IMG/VR virus record: IMGVR_UViG_3300048927_000767
Span: 1 to 41,094 of that record
DNA: 41,094 nt
Reading direction: 5' to 3' (one strand)
Source: a virus
Shown: positions 32,006 to 37,940 of the stretch, in pieces
How the letters are laid out: each line of letters starts with the position of its first letter
Position numbering within the stretch: the first letter of the stretch is position 1
The notes under the pieces: model-generated
Database searches by the model: none
The model's input: the letters and a program-made list of their open reading frames with translations, nothing else
Told to the model about the DNA's origin: nothing
Program-made: the position numbers and the translations under genes

Positions 32006-32496
32006 TCGTCACCGCCTTTCGCAACTGCCTTGGCAAGTTTGCGGTGGATCTTGCGCTCAAGCGAAACCGCCGAACGGCTCACGTCCTGCACTTTCGGCAG
32101 CAACTCCAGCATTTCACGGTCCGAGAACTGTCCGTCGCTCGCCGCTTCCGAAAACGCGATGAAGAACTCCGCATGTTCGGCCATCAACTTTGCAGAACCG
32201 GCATGCAGGCAATCACGCCCCCGCACTTCACCCGAAGGATCAAGGACGCTTGCCCCGGTCAACATTGCAATGGCGCGAGACACCACCGGCCTGCCCAGAT
32301 CGTTTTCCAGCATAATGATTTCCCACTGCGCCAGCAGATCCGGGTCATTCCAGTTGTTGCAGCGACCAATCTGCCCGGCAGAACGCCCAAGCAGCACCGC
32401 CGCGCGGTCAATGCCGCCGACAGCTTTGATAAGGTCGCGCTGCGCGCCTTTGACGGTTTGAAACCAGGGCTGTTTTGACAGTTCGTCTTTTTTCAT
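32002..32496 (-). CDS. CII-like phage regulatory protein
   Basis: A 164-residue mostly helical protein starting at ATG 32494-32496, which has GGAG at seven bases; ATG 32500-32502 is too close to that site. The N-terminal L-I-K-A-V-G-G-I-D-R-A-A-V-L-L-G-R-S near 21-38 is a helix-turn-helix, and the whole matches the phage regulatory CII/CP76 type. It follows cro and a terminator, as cII does in lambda. A palindrome at 32525-32551 sits in its 5' region. Confidence 0.65.
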   Translation of the reverse strand: MKKDELSKQPWFQTVKGAQRDLIKAVGGIDRAAVLLGRSAGQIGRCNNWNDPDLLAQWEIIMLENDLGRPVVSRAIAMLTGASVLDPSGEVRGRDCLHAGSAKLMAEHAEFFIAFSEAASDGQFSDREMLELLPKVQDVSRSAVSLERKIHRKLAKAVAKGGDE

Positions 32497-32524
32497 CGCC
32501 ATGCTCCAGACAAGCGAAAGCGCA

Positions 32525-32551
32525 ATGAGAAATTTCCTGAAAAATTCTCAT
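32525..32551. promoter_or_regulatory. operator-like palindrome before the CII-like gene
   Basis: ATGAGAA (32525-32531) and TTCTCAT (32545-32551) are exact inverted copies, and the next four bases on each side of the centre nearly match too. It is about 28 bases upstream of the CII-like start. Differs from the repressor operator, so a separate regulator (possibly CII itself) may bind here. Confidence 0.45.
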
Positions 32552-32623
32552 CGAACGCAGGGACCAAAAATTGCAAAGGTGGACGGGAGTCAGATGCCTA
32601 TGGAGGCCCGCATGCAAAACGAG

Positions 32624-32668
32624 AAAAACCCGCGCCGGAGCGAGAAGAAGGAAGAACCCCGGCGCGGG
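32624..32668 (-). terminator. tR1-like terminator between cro and the CII-like gene
   Basis: CCCGCGCCGG (32629-32638) and CCGGCGCGGG (32659-32668) form a perfect ten-base stem with a 20-base loop. On the minus strand five T residues follow (AAAAA at 32624-32628). It falls after cro and before cII, the place of tR1 in lambda. Confidence 0.85.
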
Positions 32669-32716
32669 ACGCAGCAGGCAGGGAGGAGCACCCGCGCGAT
32701 TGGAGATGAAGGCCAC

Positions 32717-32968
32717 TCATTCAGCGGCCTCCAAAACGGAAGCAACGGCAACGCCACGAGCATGGCAATTCGCTCGATAAATCGTTTCAGCCGAGTGACC
32801 GCTTAAACCTATAATGATTGGCCAGTGCCTGTCGGGTATTCCAGTCGAAACCCACTTGTAGACAGCGTCGCGACCCAATTTGACACCCGCAGCATGAAAG
32901 GCACGCCCTAGAGCCGTAGCTCCACCAGCGTCTTTTATGATTTCAGCGATGCAAATCACAGGTTCCAT
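32717..32968 (-). CDS. Cro-like repressor
   Basis: An 83-residue protein starting at ATG 32966-32968; a longer reading from 33271 would run through the operator and antisense to the repressor and is rejected. G-G-A-T-A-L-G-R-A-F near 15-24 and G-R-D-A-V-Y-K-W near 32-39 give a Cro/YdaS-type helix-turn-helix, with W-P-I-I-I near 49-53 after it. It is divergent from the repressor gene and separated from it by 85 bases containing the operator. It probably competes with the repressor during lytic growth. Confidence 0.78.
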   Translation of the reverse strand: MEPVICIAEIIKDAGGATALGRAFHAAGVKLGRDAVYKWVSTGIPDRHWPIIIGLSGHSAETIYRANCHARGVAVASVLEAAE

Positions 32969-32980
32969 GCTCACATCGTT

Positions 32981-33041
32981 ACTGGAATTAAATTCCAGTT
33001 TCAAGGTGCATGAATTCCATACCTGAATTTTTTTCCGAAAG
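32981..33041. promoter_or_regulatory. operator region between cro and repressor
   Basis: A 19-bp perfect palindrome ACTGGAATT-A-AATTCCAGT lies at 32981-32999, with weaker related sites (GAATTCC at about 33012; CTGAATTTTTTTCCG at about 33023). A TTGAAA (32999-33004 on the minus strand) places the palindrome between the -35 and -10 of a leftward cro promoter, although its -10 is weak. The same core TGGAATT...TTCCA recurs at 34075 and 34115. Confidence 0.7.
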
Positions 33042-33047
33042 TATGAT
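33042..33047 (+). promoter_or_regulatory. -10 element of repressor gene (possible leaderless mRNA)
   Basis: TATGAT at 33042-33047 ends six bases before the repressor ATG (33054). No -35 close to consensus is seen and there is no clear ribosome-binding site, so the transcript may start at or next to the ATG, as lambda cI does from PRM. Confidence 0.45.
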
Positions 33048-33053
33048 GCAGCC

Positions 33054-33758
33054 ATGAAGTGGTGGGAACGTTTAGCAGAAGAAATTAAAACACTTGGCTG
33101 GAGCAAGGCCGAGTTGGCGCGCCGTTCTGAGATTTCATACGACAACATCAACAAGTATCTTGGAGGCGATGTTGACCAACCGCGTGGAGACACGCTGGAG
33201 CGACTCGCCCTTGCCATTGGTCGCACCGAACAGTGGTTACGTGACGGCGCTGACGACGGCGCTAAGATCACTACCCTGTACCCACAAGACCTGGTTCCCG
33301 TGCCCGTCGTGGGAAAAGTTGAGGCTGGCGCTTTCCGTCAAGTCGACGACCTGGATCAGTCAGAAACGCACACGCTTTCCATGCCTCGCGATGCCAGGTT
33401 TCCAAACGCGCGCTTGATGGCCTTTGATGTATCCGGCGATTCTATGAACAATCTCGCCCCAAGACCTATCTTTCCGGGTGATCGTATTATTTGCGTGGCA
33501 TTTGAAGATGTTGCGCATGAAGTTCCCCTGCGCGACGGCATGGTTGTCGTTGTGGAACGAACGACGCTGGGCGGACATATTCGCGAGTGGTCCGTCAAAC
33601 AGATCGAGCTATACCAAGACCGTACAGAGTTTCACCCTCGCTCGACCTCGTCCAAGCACAAACCAATAATCGTTGACCAAAACTACTGGCAGGATGACGG
33701 ATCCGAAGTGTCGGTCATCGCCGTCGTTCGTCGCATCGTAAACGACTTACCGATCTAA
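33054..33758 (+). CDS. CI/LexA-type phage repressor with S24 self-cleavage domain
   Basis: A 234-residue repressor. Helix-turn-helix at about 16-37 (S-K-A-E-L-A-R-R-S-E-I-S near 17-28). The C-terminal LexA-like peptidase has the cleavable Ala91-Gly92 in V-E-A-G-A-F, nucleophile Ser130 in S-G-D-S-M, and the general-base Lys182 in W-S-V-K-Q. It should be inactivated through RecA after DNA damage. It is divergent from cro and converges with the zinc-ribbon gene (four-base overlap at 33755-33758). Likely operators are the TGGAATT...TTCCA palindromes at 32983, 34075 and 34115. Confidence 0.9.
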   Translation: MKWWERLAEEIKTLGWSKAELARRSEISYDNINKYLGGDVDQPRGDTLERLALAIGRTEQWLRDGADDGAKITTLYPQDLVPVPVVGKVEAGAFRQVDDLDQSETHTLSMPRDARFPNARLMAFDVSGDSMNNLAPRPIFPGDRIICVAFEDVAHEVPLRDGMVVVVERTTLGGHIREWSVKQIELYQDRTEFHPRSTSSKHKPIIVDQNYWQDDGSEVSVIAVVRRIVNDLPI

Positions 33759-33991
33759 TAAGCCTCCTCCGGCGTGACGCATCTTACGTGCGTCAACATG
33801 CCTATGCGGCTATCGCATTGCTTGCATTTGAAGCACAGGTTCCCAAGCACAGCGCTACCTAAGAACTCATCCACATCTGCTGGAGCATCGTCGACGCGTG
33901 GAACGTCGACGCTCTGCGCTGTCTCGCGATAACAATTTTCACACCTAATCGACAGCTCGTATGTACGAAAGACAGTGTAGCCCCCCAGCAC
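33755..33991 (-). CDS. small zinc-ribbon protein
   Basis: A 78-residue protein starting at GTG 33989-33991 with GAGGTG about five bases upstream. It has C-E-N-C near 17-20 and C-F-K-C-K-Q-C near 53-59, suggesting a treble-clef or zinc-ribbon fold with four or more Cys ligands. Acidic linker between (V-D-D-A-P-A-D-V-D near 33-41). It is transcribed from the same divergent region as the rightward early operon. Function unknown; small Zn proteins near phage switches often act as regulators or host-takeover factors. Confidence 0.65.
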   Translation of the reverse strand: MLGGYTVFRTYELSIRCENCYRETAQSVDVPRVDDAPADVDEFLGSAVLGNLCFKCKQCDSRIGMLTHVRCVTPEEAY

Positions 33992-34074
33992 GGTTTCACC
34001 TCACGCAGCACTTTGTTCTCCATGCGTTCACGTTATCGTTGTTTTTTTCGTCTTGTCGAGTCGATTCCTCTATG

Positions 34075-34129
34075 TGGAATTTATTTCCATTTTCTATCTT
34101 GACTAAATTTTAATTGGAATTAATTTCCA
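34075..34129. promoter_or_regulatory. rightward early promoter with two repressor operators
   Basis: TGGAATTTATTTCCA (34075-34089) and TGGAATTAATTTCCA (34115-34129) match the 32983-32997 palindrome almost fully. TTGACT at 34099-34104 is a good -35; a TAATTT (34121-34126) 16 bases later is a plausible -10 and overlaps the second operator. Repressor binding would shut the rightward operon, and possibly the divergent zinc-ribbon gene. Confidence 0.68.
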
Positions 34130-34162
34130 CTTCATCCAAGCCAAACCGCACGGCATGGAAAT

Positions 34163-34209
34163 AGACCGGGCAGCGTGTCCATTCCCCATTCCCGCACGCT
34201 TCCCGGTCT
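34163..34209 (+). promoter_or_regulatory. long structured hairpin in early leader RNA
   Basis: AGACCGGG (34163-34170) pairs with CCCGGTCT (34202-34209), and inside it AGCGTG (34172-34177) pairs with CACGCT (34195-34200), with one C/T mismatch between the two stems and a 17-base loop. No T tract follows, so it is not an ordinary terminator. It is 22 bases upstream of the first gene of the operon. Confidence 0.65.
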
Positions 34210-34231
34210 CCCTCAAGGATGGAGAGACGTC

Positions 34232-34414
34232 ATGAACGAGCGCACGCCAGCAGAACGAAAGATCATCAAGGACATGGCAGATGAAATGCTGCGCCTTGGC
34301 GATGGCTGCACGGAGCGGCAAATGCTGCTGAAATTCACCCAATCGCAAATCGATACATATGGCGAAGAAGCCCGCGCGATCGCCAACCGGCTGTCGCAGC
34401 GCGTAGCGGCCTGA
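34232..34414 (+). CDS. small conserved-looking early protein
   Basis: A 60-residue helical protein starting at ATG 34232, with GGAG eight bases upstream; an upstream in-frame start at 34175 lies inside the hairpin and has no such site. It has R-T-P-A-E-R-K-I-I-K-D-M-A-D-E near 4-18 and C-T-E-R-Q-M-L near 27-33, a helix-turn-helix-like spacing. First gene of the rightward operon. Not recognised. Confidence 0.6.
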   Translation: MNERTPAERKIIKDMADEMLRLGDGCTERQMLLKFTQSQIDTYGEEARAIANRLSQRVAA

Positions 34415-34418
34415 CCAG

Positions 34419-34468
34419 CATCCGTTTCGGTGACCGCCTCCCGATCGAGGCGGCATCCCAAACGGATG
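34419..34468 (+). promoter_or_regulatory. nested two-stem hairpin between early genes
   Basis: CATCCGTTT (34419-34427) pairs with AAACGGATG (34460-34468); within it CCGCCTC (34434-34440) pairs with GAGGCGG (34447-34453) around a six-base loop. It fills the gap between the 60-residue gene and the 43-residue gene, ending two bases before the AGGAG of the latter. No T tract is present. The design resembles the 34163-34209 hairpin. Confidence 0.68.
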
Positions 34469-34483
34469 ACAGGAGATCGTCGC

Positions 34484-34615
34484 ATGTTCCTCATTACCCC
34501 CATGGTCACGACACCCCCACCAAGCGCGCAGGACATTCGTATCCTGCAGACGGTTGTCGGCGTGTGCAGCGCAGCCCTGCTGATCGCGGCTTTCGCGCTC
34601 TACCGGAGCCTGTAA
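34484..34615 (+). CDS. 43-residue single-span membrane protein
   Basis: Starts at ATG 34484 with AGGAG at eight bases. A short polar Pro-rich start is followed by one membrane segment (about residues 20-40: V-V-G-V-C-S-A-A-L-L-I-A-A-F-A-L) and Y-R-S-L at the end. Function unknown; small phage membrane proteins can block superinfection or alter host envelope functions. Confidence 0.55.
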   Translation: MFLITPMVTTPPPSAQDIRILQTVVGVCSAALLIAAFALYRSL

Positions 34616-34618
34616 GCA

Positions 34619-34894
34619 ATGCGGCACATCGTTATCAATCCACCAAAGTTGCCGAAACCGGACGTGTTGCGGAGGCTTGTACGGCAAGGCCATGGCCGCA
34701 ATCAGATCGCCGCTATTTACGGCGTGCAGCCGGAGCGCGTGCGCAAGCGGCTCAGGGAGTTGCTCCTTGAAACTCCGATCGATCAGGAGCCGCACGACTT
34801 CATGAAACACCGCCCGCTTTCGATCAAGCTCCACGGTGGTCGCGTCACCCTGCCTTTTGTTTCGATGATTGCAGATATGGAGAAATACGCATGA
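34619..34894 (+). CDS. small helix-turn-helix protein
   Basis: A 91-residue protein. Residues about 14-48 form a helix-turn-helix: V-L-R-R-L-V-R-Q-G-H-G-R-N-Q-I-A-A-I-Y near 16-34, then R-V-R-K-R-L near 40-45. The C-terminal third is basic/hydrophobic. It starts three bases after the stop of the membrane peptide, so the two are coupled. DNA-binding regulator or replication accessory role is possible but unproven. Confidence 0.6.
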   Translation: MRHIVINPPKLPKPDVLRRLVRQGHGRNQIAAIYGVQPERVRKRLRELLLETPIDQEPHDFMKHRPLSIKLHGGRVTLPFVSMIADMEKYA

Positions 34895-35232
34895 GTATTT
34901 TCAACCGCACAGTCACCGTGGACTTCGCTGCTCAGAAGGAAATTGGCGTTGCTGACTGGCTTTCAAATGTTGGGCTGACTGGCCGCGAACTGCCGCCGCT
35001 TACTGTTGTTGCCAAAGTTCAGGTTGATCTGAGTGACTTCGACGAAGAGGAGATCTCTGAGGCGTATGACAATTTCAACAAACCGGACCGCTATAGCCTT
35101 GAACAGATCTACCGCTTGATGGCCGAAGGCGACATCCAGGCGGCGATGGACGAAATGCATCGTCAGTTCGACCTGCCCCTCCCTAGTCACGAAAAGAAGG
35201 TCGCCGACCTTCTCAGTCGCGGCAGGGCGTAA
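34891..35232 (+). CDS. early phage protein, unknown function
   Basis: A 113-residue acidic protein between the helix-turn-helix gene (four-base overlap) and dnaN (4-base gap). It has D-L-S-D-F-D-E-E-E-I near 47-56 and a helical C-terminus with the E-M-H-R-Q-F-D-L-P-L-P-S-H stretch near 87-99. The Q-F-D-L-P-L-P segment has the look of a clamp-binding motif (Q-x-x-L/M-x-F/L type), and the gene adjoins a sliding clamp gene; that is speculative. Confidence 0.55.
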   Translation: MSIFNRTVTVDFAAQKEIGVADWLSNVGLTGRELPPLTVVAKVQVDLSDFDEEEISEAYDNFNKPDRYSLEQIYRLMAEGDIQAAMDEMHRQFDLPLPSHEKKVADLLSRGRA

Positions 35233-35236
35233 CTCC

Positions 35237-36361
35237 ATGGGTAATGTATTGTTCAAGGTCCACCGCACGGAACTGCTTGCCGCCCTTGAGGCTGCAACGC
35301 AGGCCGTTGACGCAAAAGGCACTATCCCCATTCTCTCCAACATCCTCCTCAAGCCGGAGGGCGGTCGCTTGATCGTCTGTGGCACAGATTTGGATATCGA
35401 GATTCGGACGTCGTGCGACCTGATCGAGGCGCAGTCTGGAAGCGCGGTGACCGTTGCGGCAAAAGAGTTGCGAGAGATCACGCGCGCTGCGCCAGAGAGT
35501 GCAGAGATTGTTTTCGAGGAAGGTCGCGCCGACTACCAGATAGGCATTCGTGCGGCTCGATCCCGTTATTCACTCCATACATTGCCCGACAGTGATTTCC
35601 CTTCGATCGGAAAGACGCTTCCGGATCTCTGCATCACGGCGGGCTCTGCGCTTCTGTCTGAGGTGTTGGGCAAGGTCTATTACGCTATCGAGAAAACCAA
35701 CAAGACGCGCATGTACCTCATGGGTGCGTACCTGCACGCGTCTGGCGACCGACAGCTGACTATTGTTGGATCTGACGGGCGTCAGATGGCAGTCGTCAGG
35801 ATGGATGTTGATGAGCAGGTGGATTTCCCCAGTGTGATCCTACCTGTCAAAACGGTTGCGATTTTCCGCAAGTTGTTCGGCACGATGAAAACGCCCTGCA
35901 AGGTGTTTATCAGCGACTCCAAGATAGCGTTCGAAAGCGGAGATACGACCTTGATATCTCGCCTGGTCGACGGAACGTTTCCTGATTACAGCAGGATCAT
36001 GCCGCGTCGTCTGCCGGACTTCGTTACTGCGGATCGGGACGCGATGAAGGCAGCAATCAAACGCACTTGCGTTGTTGCCGCCGACACGAGCAAGGACGGC
36101 CTGAAGGTTTCTATCAGCCAGGACGGCCTGCAGCTGCAGCTGGTTTCAAAATCTGGCGAAACTGCCAGTGAAGCAGTGGATGCAGATTACGCCGGAGAAA
36201 GCTACGAGATCGGCTTTAACGGCTCCTATCTTTCCAGCCTACTGGAAAGCATTTCCACCACATCGTTCCGCATGCACGGCTCAGACCCTGCGATGGCAGG
36301 TCTTTTCACGCCCGATAACGATGCCGACGAAGATTACATCTTAATGCCGATGAGGGTTTAG
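35237..36361 (+). CDS. dnaN: DNA polymerase III beta sliding clamp (phage-encoded DnaN)
   Basis: A 374-residue full-length clamp, close to the bacterial size. Three repeated clamp domains are visible: K-G-T-I-P-I-L-S-N-I-L-L near 27-38 starts domain I, L-P-D-S-D-F-P-S near 114-121 opens the linker to domain II, and the end M-P-M-R-V at 370-374 matches the bacterial C-terminus that lines the peptide-binding pocket. It would tether polymerase at the fork, perhaps favouring phage replication. It lies in a repressor-controlled operon. Confidence 0.92.
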   Translation: MGNVLFKVHRTELLAALEAATQAVDAKGTIPILSNILLKPEGGRLIVCGTDLDIEIRTSCDLIEAQSGSAVTVAAKELREITRAAPESAEIVFEEGRADYQIGIRAARSRYSLHTLPDSDFPSIGKTLPDLCITAGSALLSEVLGKVYYAIEKTNKTRMYLMGAYLHASGDRQLTIVGSDGRQMAVVRMDVDEQVDFPSVILPVKTVAIFRKLFGTMKTPCKVFISDSKIAFESGDTTLISRLVDGTFPDYSRIMPRRLPDFVTADRDAMKAAIKRTCVVAADTSKDGLKVSISQDGLQLQLVSKSGETASEAVDADYAGESYEIGFNGSYLSSLLESISTTSFRMHGSDPAMAGLFTPDNDADEDYILMPMRV

Positions 36362-36363
36362 CT

Positions 36364-36579
36364 GTGGCCGAACCCTTCTTTTCTGCAGAGCGTCCGACAC
36401 CCATCCCGACCGACTGGGATGTACAGTGCCCCGCGTGTGGCGAGAACATTTCCTGCGAAATGGAGCAGGAAGTCGACGGCAGTTTCTCGAAAGCAGACCG
36501 TGATGGCGATCCAGTCGTGAACTGTGAGTGCGGATGTTTCTTCATCCCAGCAAACGTAACCGTGAGGATTACAGCATGA
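36364..36579 (+). CDS. small zinc-ribbon-like protein
   Basis: A 71-residue protein starting with GTG 36364, two bases after dnaN. C-P-A-C near 22-25 and C-E-C-G-C near 54-58 form a four-Cys zinc-binding pattern, with an acidic stretch between. Its stop overlaps the start of the HD gene (ATGA at 36576-36579). Function unknown. Confidence 0.6.
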   Translation: MAEPFFSAERPTPIPTDWDVQCPACGENISCEMEQEVDGSFSKADRDGDPVVNCECGCFFIPANVTVRITA

Positions 36580-37139
36580 TACACAACATCATCAGCCCTA
36601 CAATTCTTCTGGGGTCTGGCACTTACTTCGACTTTGAAAACCCGGAAGACGCCGAACTGACGATTGAAGACGTGGCGTACAGCCTTTCCTTCCAATCACG
36701 CTTCACCGGTCACTGTGTAAGCCGTCGCACCGGCAACCGAGTTTACTACCCAATCTCGCAGCACTGCGTGATCATGGCGCACTACGCCAAGCCGGAACAC
36801 AAGCTGGCGGCGCTGATGCACGAAGTCGGCGAAGCCACTTGCGGCGACCTGAATTCACCCCTGAAAGGGGAGTGCCCCGACTACCGAAGGATAGAAAAAC
36901 GATGCGAAGCCGCAGGCCTGAAACGGTTCGGCATAACCATGTCGGACCCAGCCTACATCAAGCATCTGGACATGCGAATGCTGGCAACCGAGCGCCGCGA
37001 CTTGATGCTGTGGCATGGTGAGGAGTGGCAAGGCACAAGAGCACCTTTCGATGCTGAGATTGTTCCAATCGAAGAGCCGCACGTCGCTGCGCAGCTGTTC
37101 CTCGAAACCTACCACGCGCTGCGGGAGATCTCCCGATGA
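36576..37139 (+). CDS. HD-domain phosphohydrolase (YfbR-like), with HE in place of HD
   Basis: A 187-residue protein from ATG 36576. I-S-Q-H-C-V near 60-65 gives the first His, M-H-E-V-G-E-A near 81-87 replaces the usual H-D with His82-Glu83, and C-G-D-L-N-S-P-L-K near 89-97 gives the last Asp. This is the pattern of phage HD hydrolases related to 5'-nucleotidases that act on deoxynucleoside monophosphates. It may adjust nucleotide pools beside a replication clamp. The Glu substitution could alter metal binding, but close relatives may share it. Confidence 0.72.
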   Translation: MIHNIISPTILLGSGTYFDFENPEDAELTIEDVAYSLSFQSRFTGHCVSRRTGNRVYYPISQHCVIMAHYAKPEHKLAALMHEVGEATCGDLNSPLKGECPDYRRIEKRCEAAGLKRFGITMSDPAYIKHLDMRMLATERRDLMLWHGEEWQGTRAPFDAEIVPIEEPHVAAQLFLETYHALREISR

Positions 37140-37378
37140 GCAAGGCATCCAACTACAACCGCCGCAGAGCGGCGTACAAGAAAGGTTACGAGGCCGGAAA
37201 AGCCGAGGTGCTCACGGCACAGTCGACCGTGCTTTCCAACGTGGTTTCTCGGCTGATCAAGTGGGACACTGATTTTCCGGTCAACTGCCACAACGGCTAC
37301 GCCGGACTTAAGGAGCTGGACAACATCATAGCTTCCGGAAAGGCAGCTCTGGGGCTTCCAGAGAAAGATCCGCTATGA
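37136..37378 (+). CDS. small early protein, unknown function
   Basis: An 80-residue protein with a basic N-terminus (Y-N-R-R-R-A-A-Y-K-K-G-Y near 7-18) and a helical body. It overlaps the HD gene and the HNH gene by four bases each, which supports it as a real, coupled gene. No family recognised. Confidence 0.58.
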   Translation: MSKASNYNRRRAAYKKGYEAGKAEVLTAQSTVLSNVVSRLIKWDTDFPVNCHNGYAGLKELDNIIASGKAALGLPEKDPL

Positions 37379-37713
37379 GCACAAGACGCGAGCGCATCCG
37401 CGCCAAGATCATGGCGCGCGTCAACATTGATGAAGATACCGGCTGCTGGCTGTGGACGGGACCAACATCCGGCACAGCGGGCAGAGGAGCCGGCTATCCC
37501 CGCATGTCTCTGGACGGTCAGACTGTGGCTGTCCATATCGCTATGTGGACAAACGAACACGGCTACATTCCCGGCAAGAAAGAACTGGACCACGTGTGCC
37601 GCAATCGCCTGTGTGTCCGTTATGACCCTGATCACCTGGAGCTTGTGACCCGTAAACGCAACGCATTGCGCCGCGAGGAAGCCAAACGACTGAGATGCGT
37701 GGAGGTTATGTGA
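37375..37713 (+). CDS. HNH endonuclease
   Basis: A 112-residue protein. C-W-L-W-T-G near 24-29 begins a phage HNH fold; A-V-H-I-A-M-W near 52-58 and L-D-H-V-C-R-N-R-L-C-V near 71-81 carry the metal-binding His and Cys, and D-H-L-E-L-V-T near 86-92 the third His. Such small HNH proteins are often nicking or homing endonucleases. It lies in the rightward operon before the integrase. Confidence 0.82.
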   Translation: MSTRRERIRAKIMARVNIDEDTGCWLWTGPTSGTAGRGAGYPRMSLDGQTVAVHIAMWTNEHGYIPGKKELDHVCRNRLCVRYDPDHLELVTRKRNALRREEAKRLRCVEVM

Positions 37714-37940
37714 TGGCTCAGGCAGAGGCAAACCAGAGACGCAAAAGGCGACCGACTATCCGCGCCAGCGACCTGAAAGCGACTCTTGCCGCCCTGAAAA
37801 GCGGCGGGCTTTCGCCATCAGCGCTGGATGCATTGCCAGACGGCACGTTTAGATGGCATTTTACGACCCCGACTCCAGGCGTTGAAAACGACTTGGATCG
37901 AGAGTTAGCGGAGTTTGATCGAAAGAATGGTTACAGTTGA
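37713..37940 (+). CDS. small protein upstream of integrase, unknown function
   Basis: A 75-residue protein. The ATG at 37713 overlaps the HNH stop (TGATG). A basic N-terminus (R-R-K-R-R-P near 10-15), L-K-A-T-L-A-A-L-K near 21-29, and an acidic C-terminus. It overlaps the integrase start by 14 bases, a typical place for an excisionase or directionality factor, but the sequence is not a recognisable one. Confidence 0.58.
   Translation: MAQAEANQRRKRRPTIRASDLKATLAALKSGGLSPSALDALPDGTFRWHFTTPTPGVENDLDRELAEFDRKNGYS

Noticed and set aside
32408-32716. Leftward open frame between cro and the CII-like gene
   Set aside because: It runs through the strong tR1-like terminator and the 32525-32551 palindrome and has no matching start signal or domain.
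34103-34834. 243-codon leftward open frame opposite the small early genes
   Set aside because: It is antisense to several small genes with good ribosome-binding sites and runs through two hairpins and an operator; composition is His/Arg/Cys-rich as in shadow frames.
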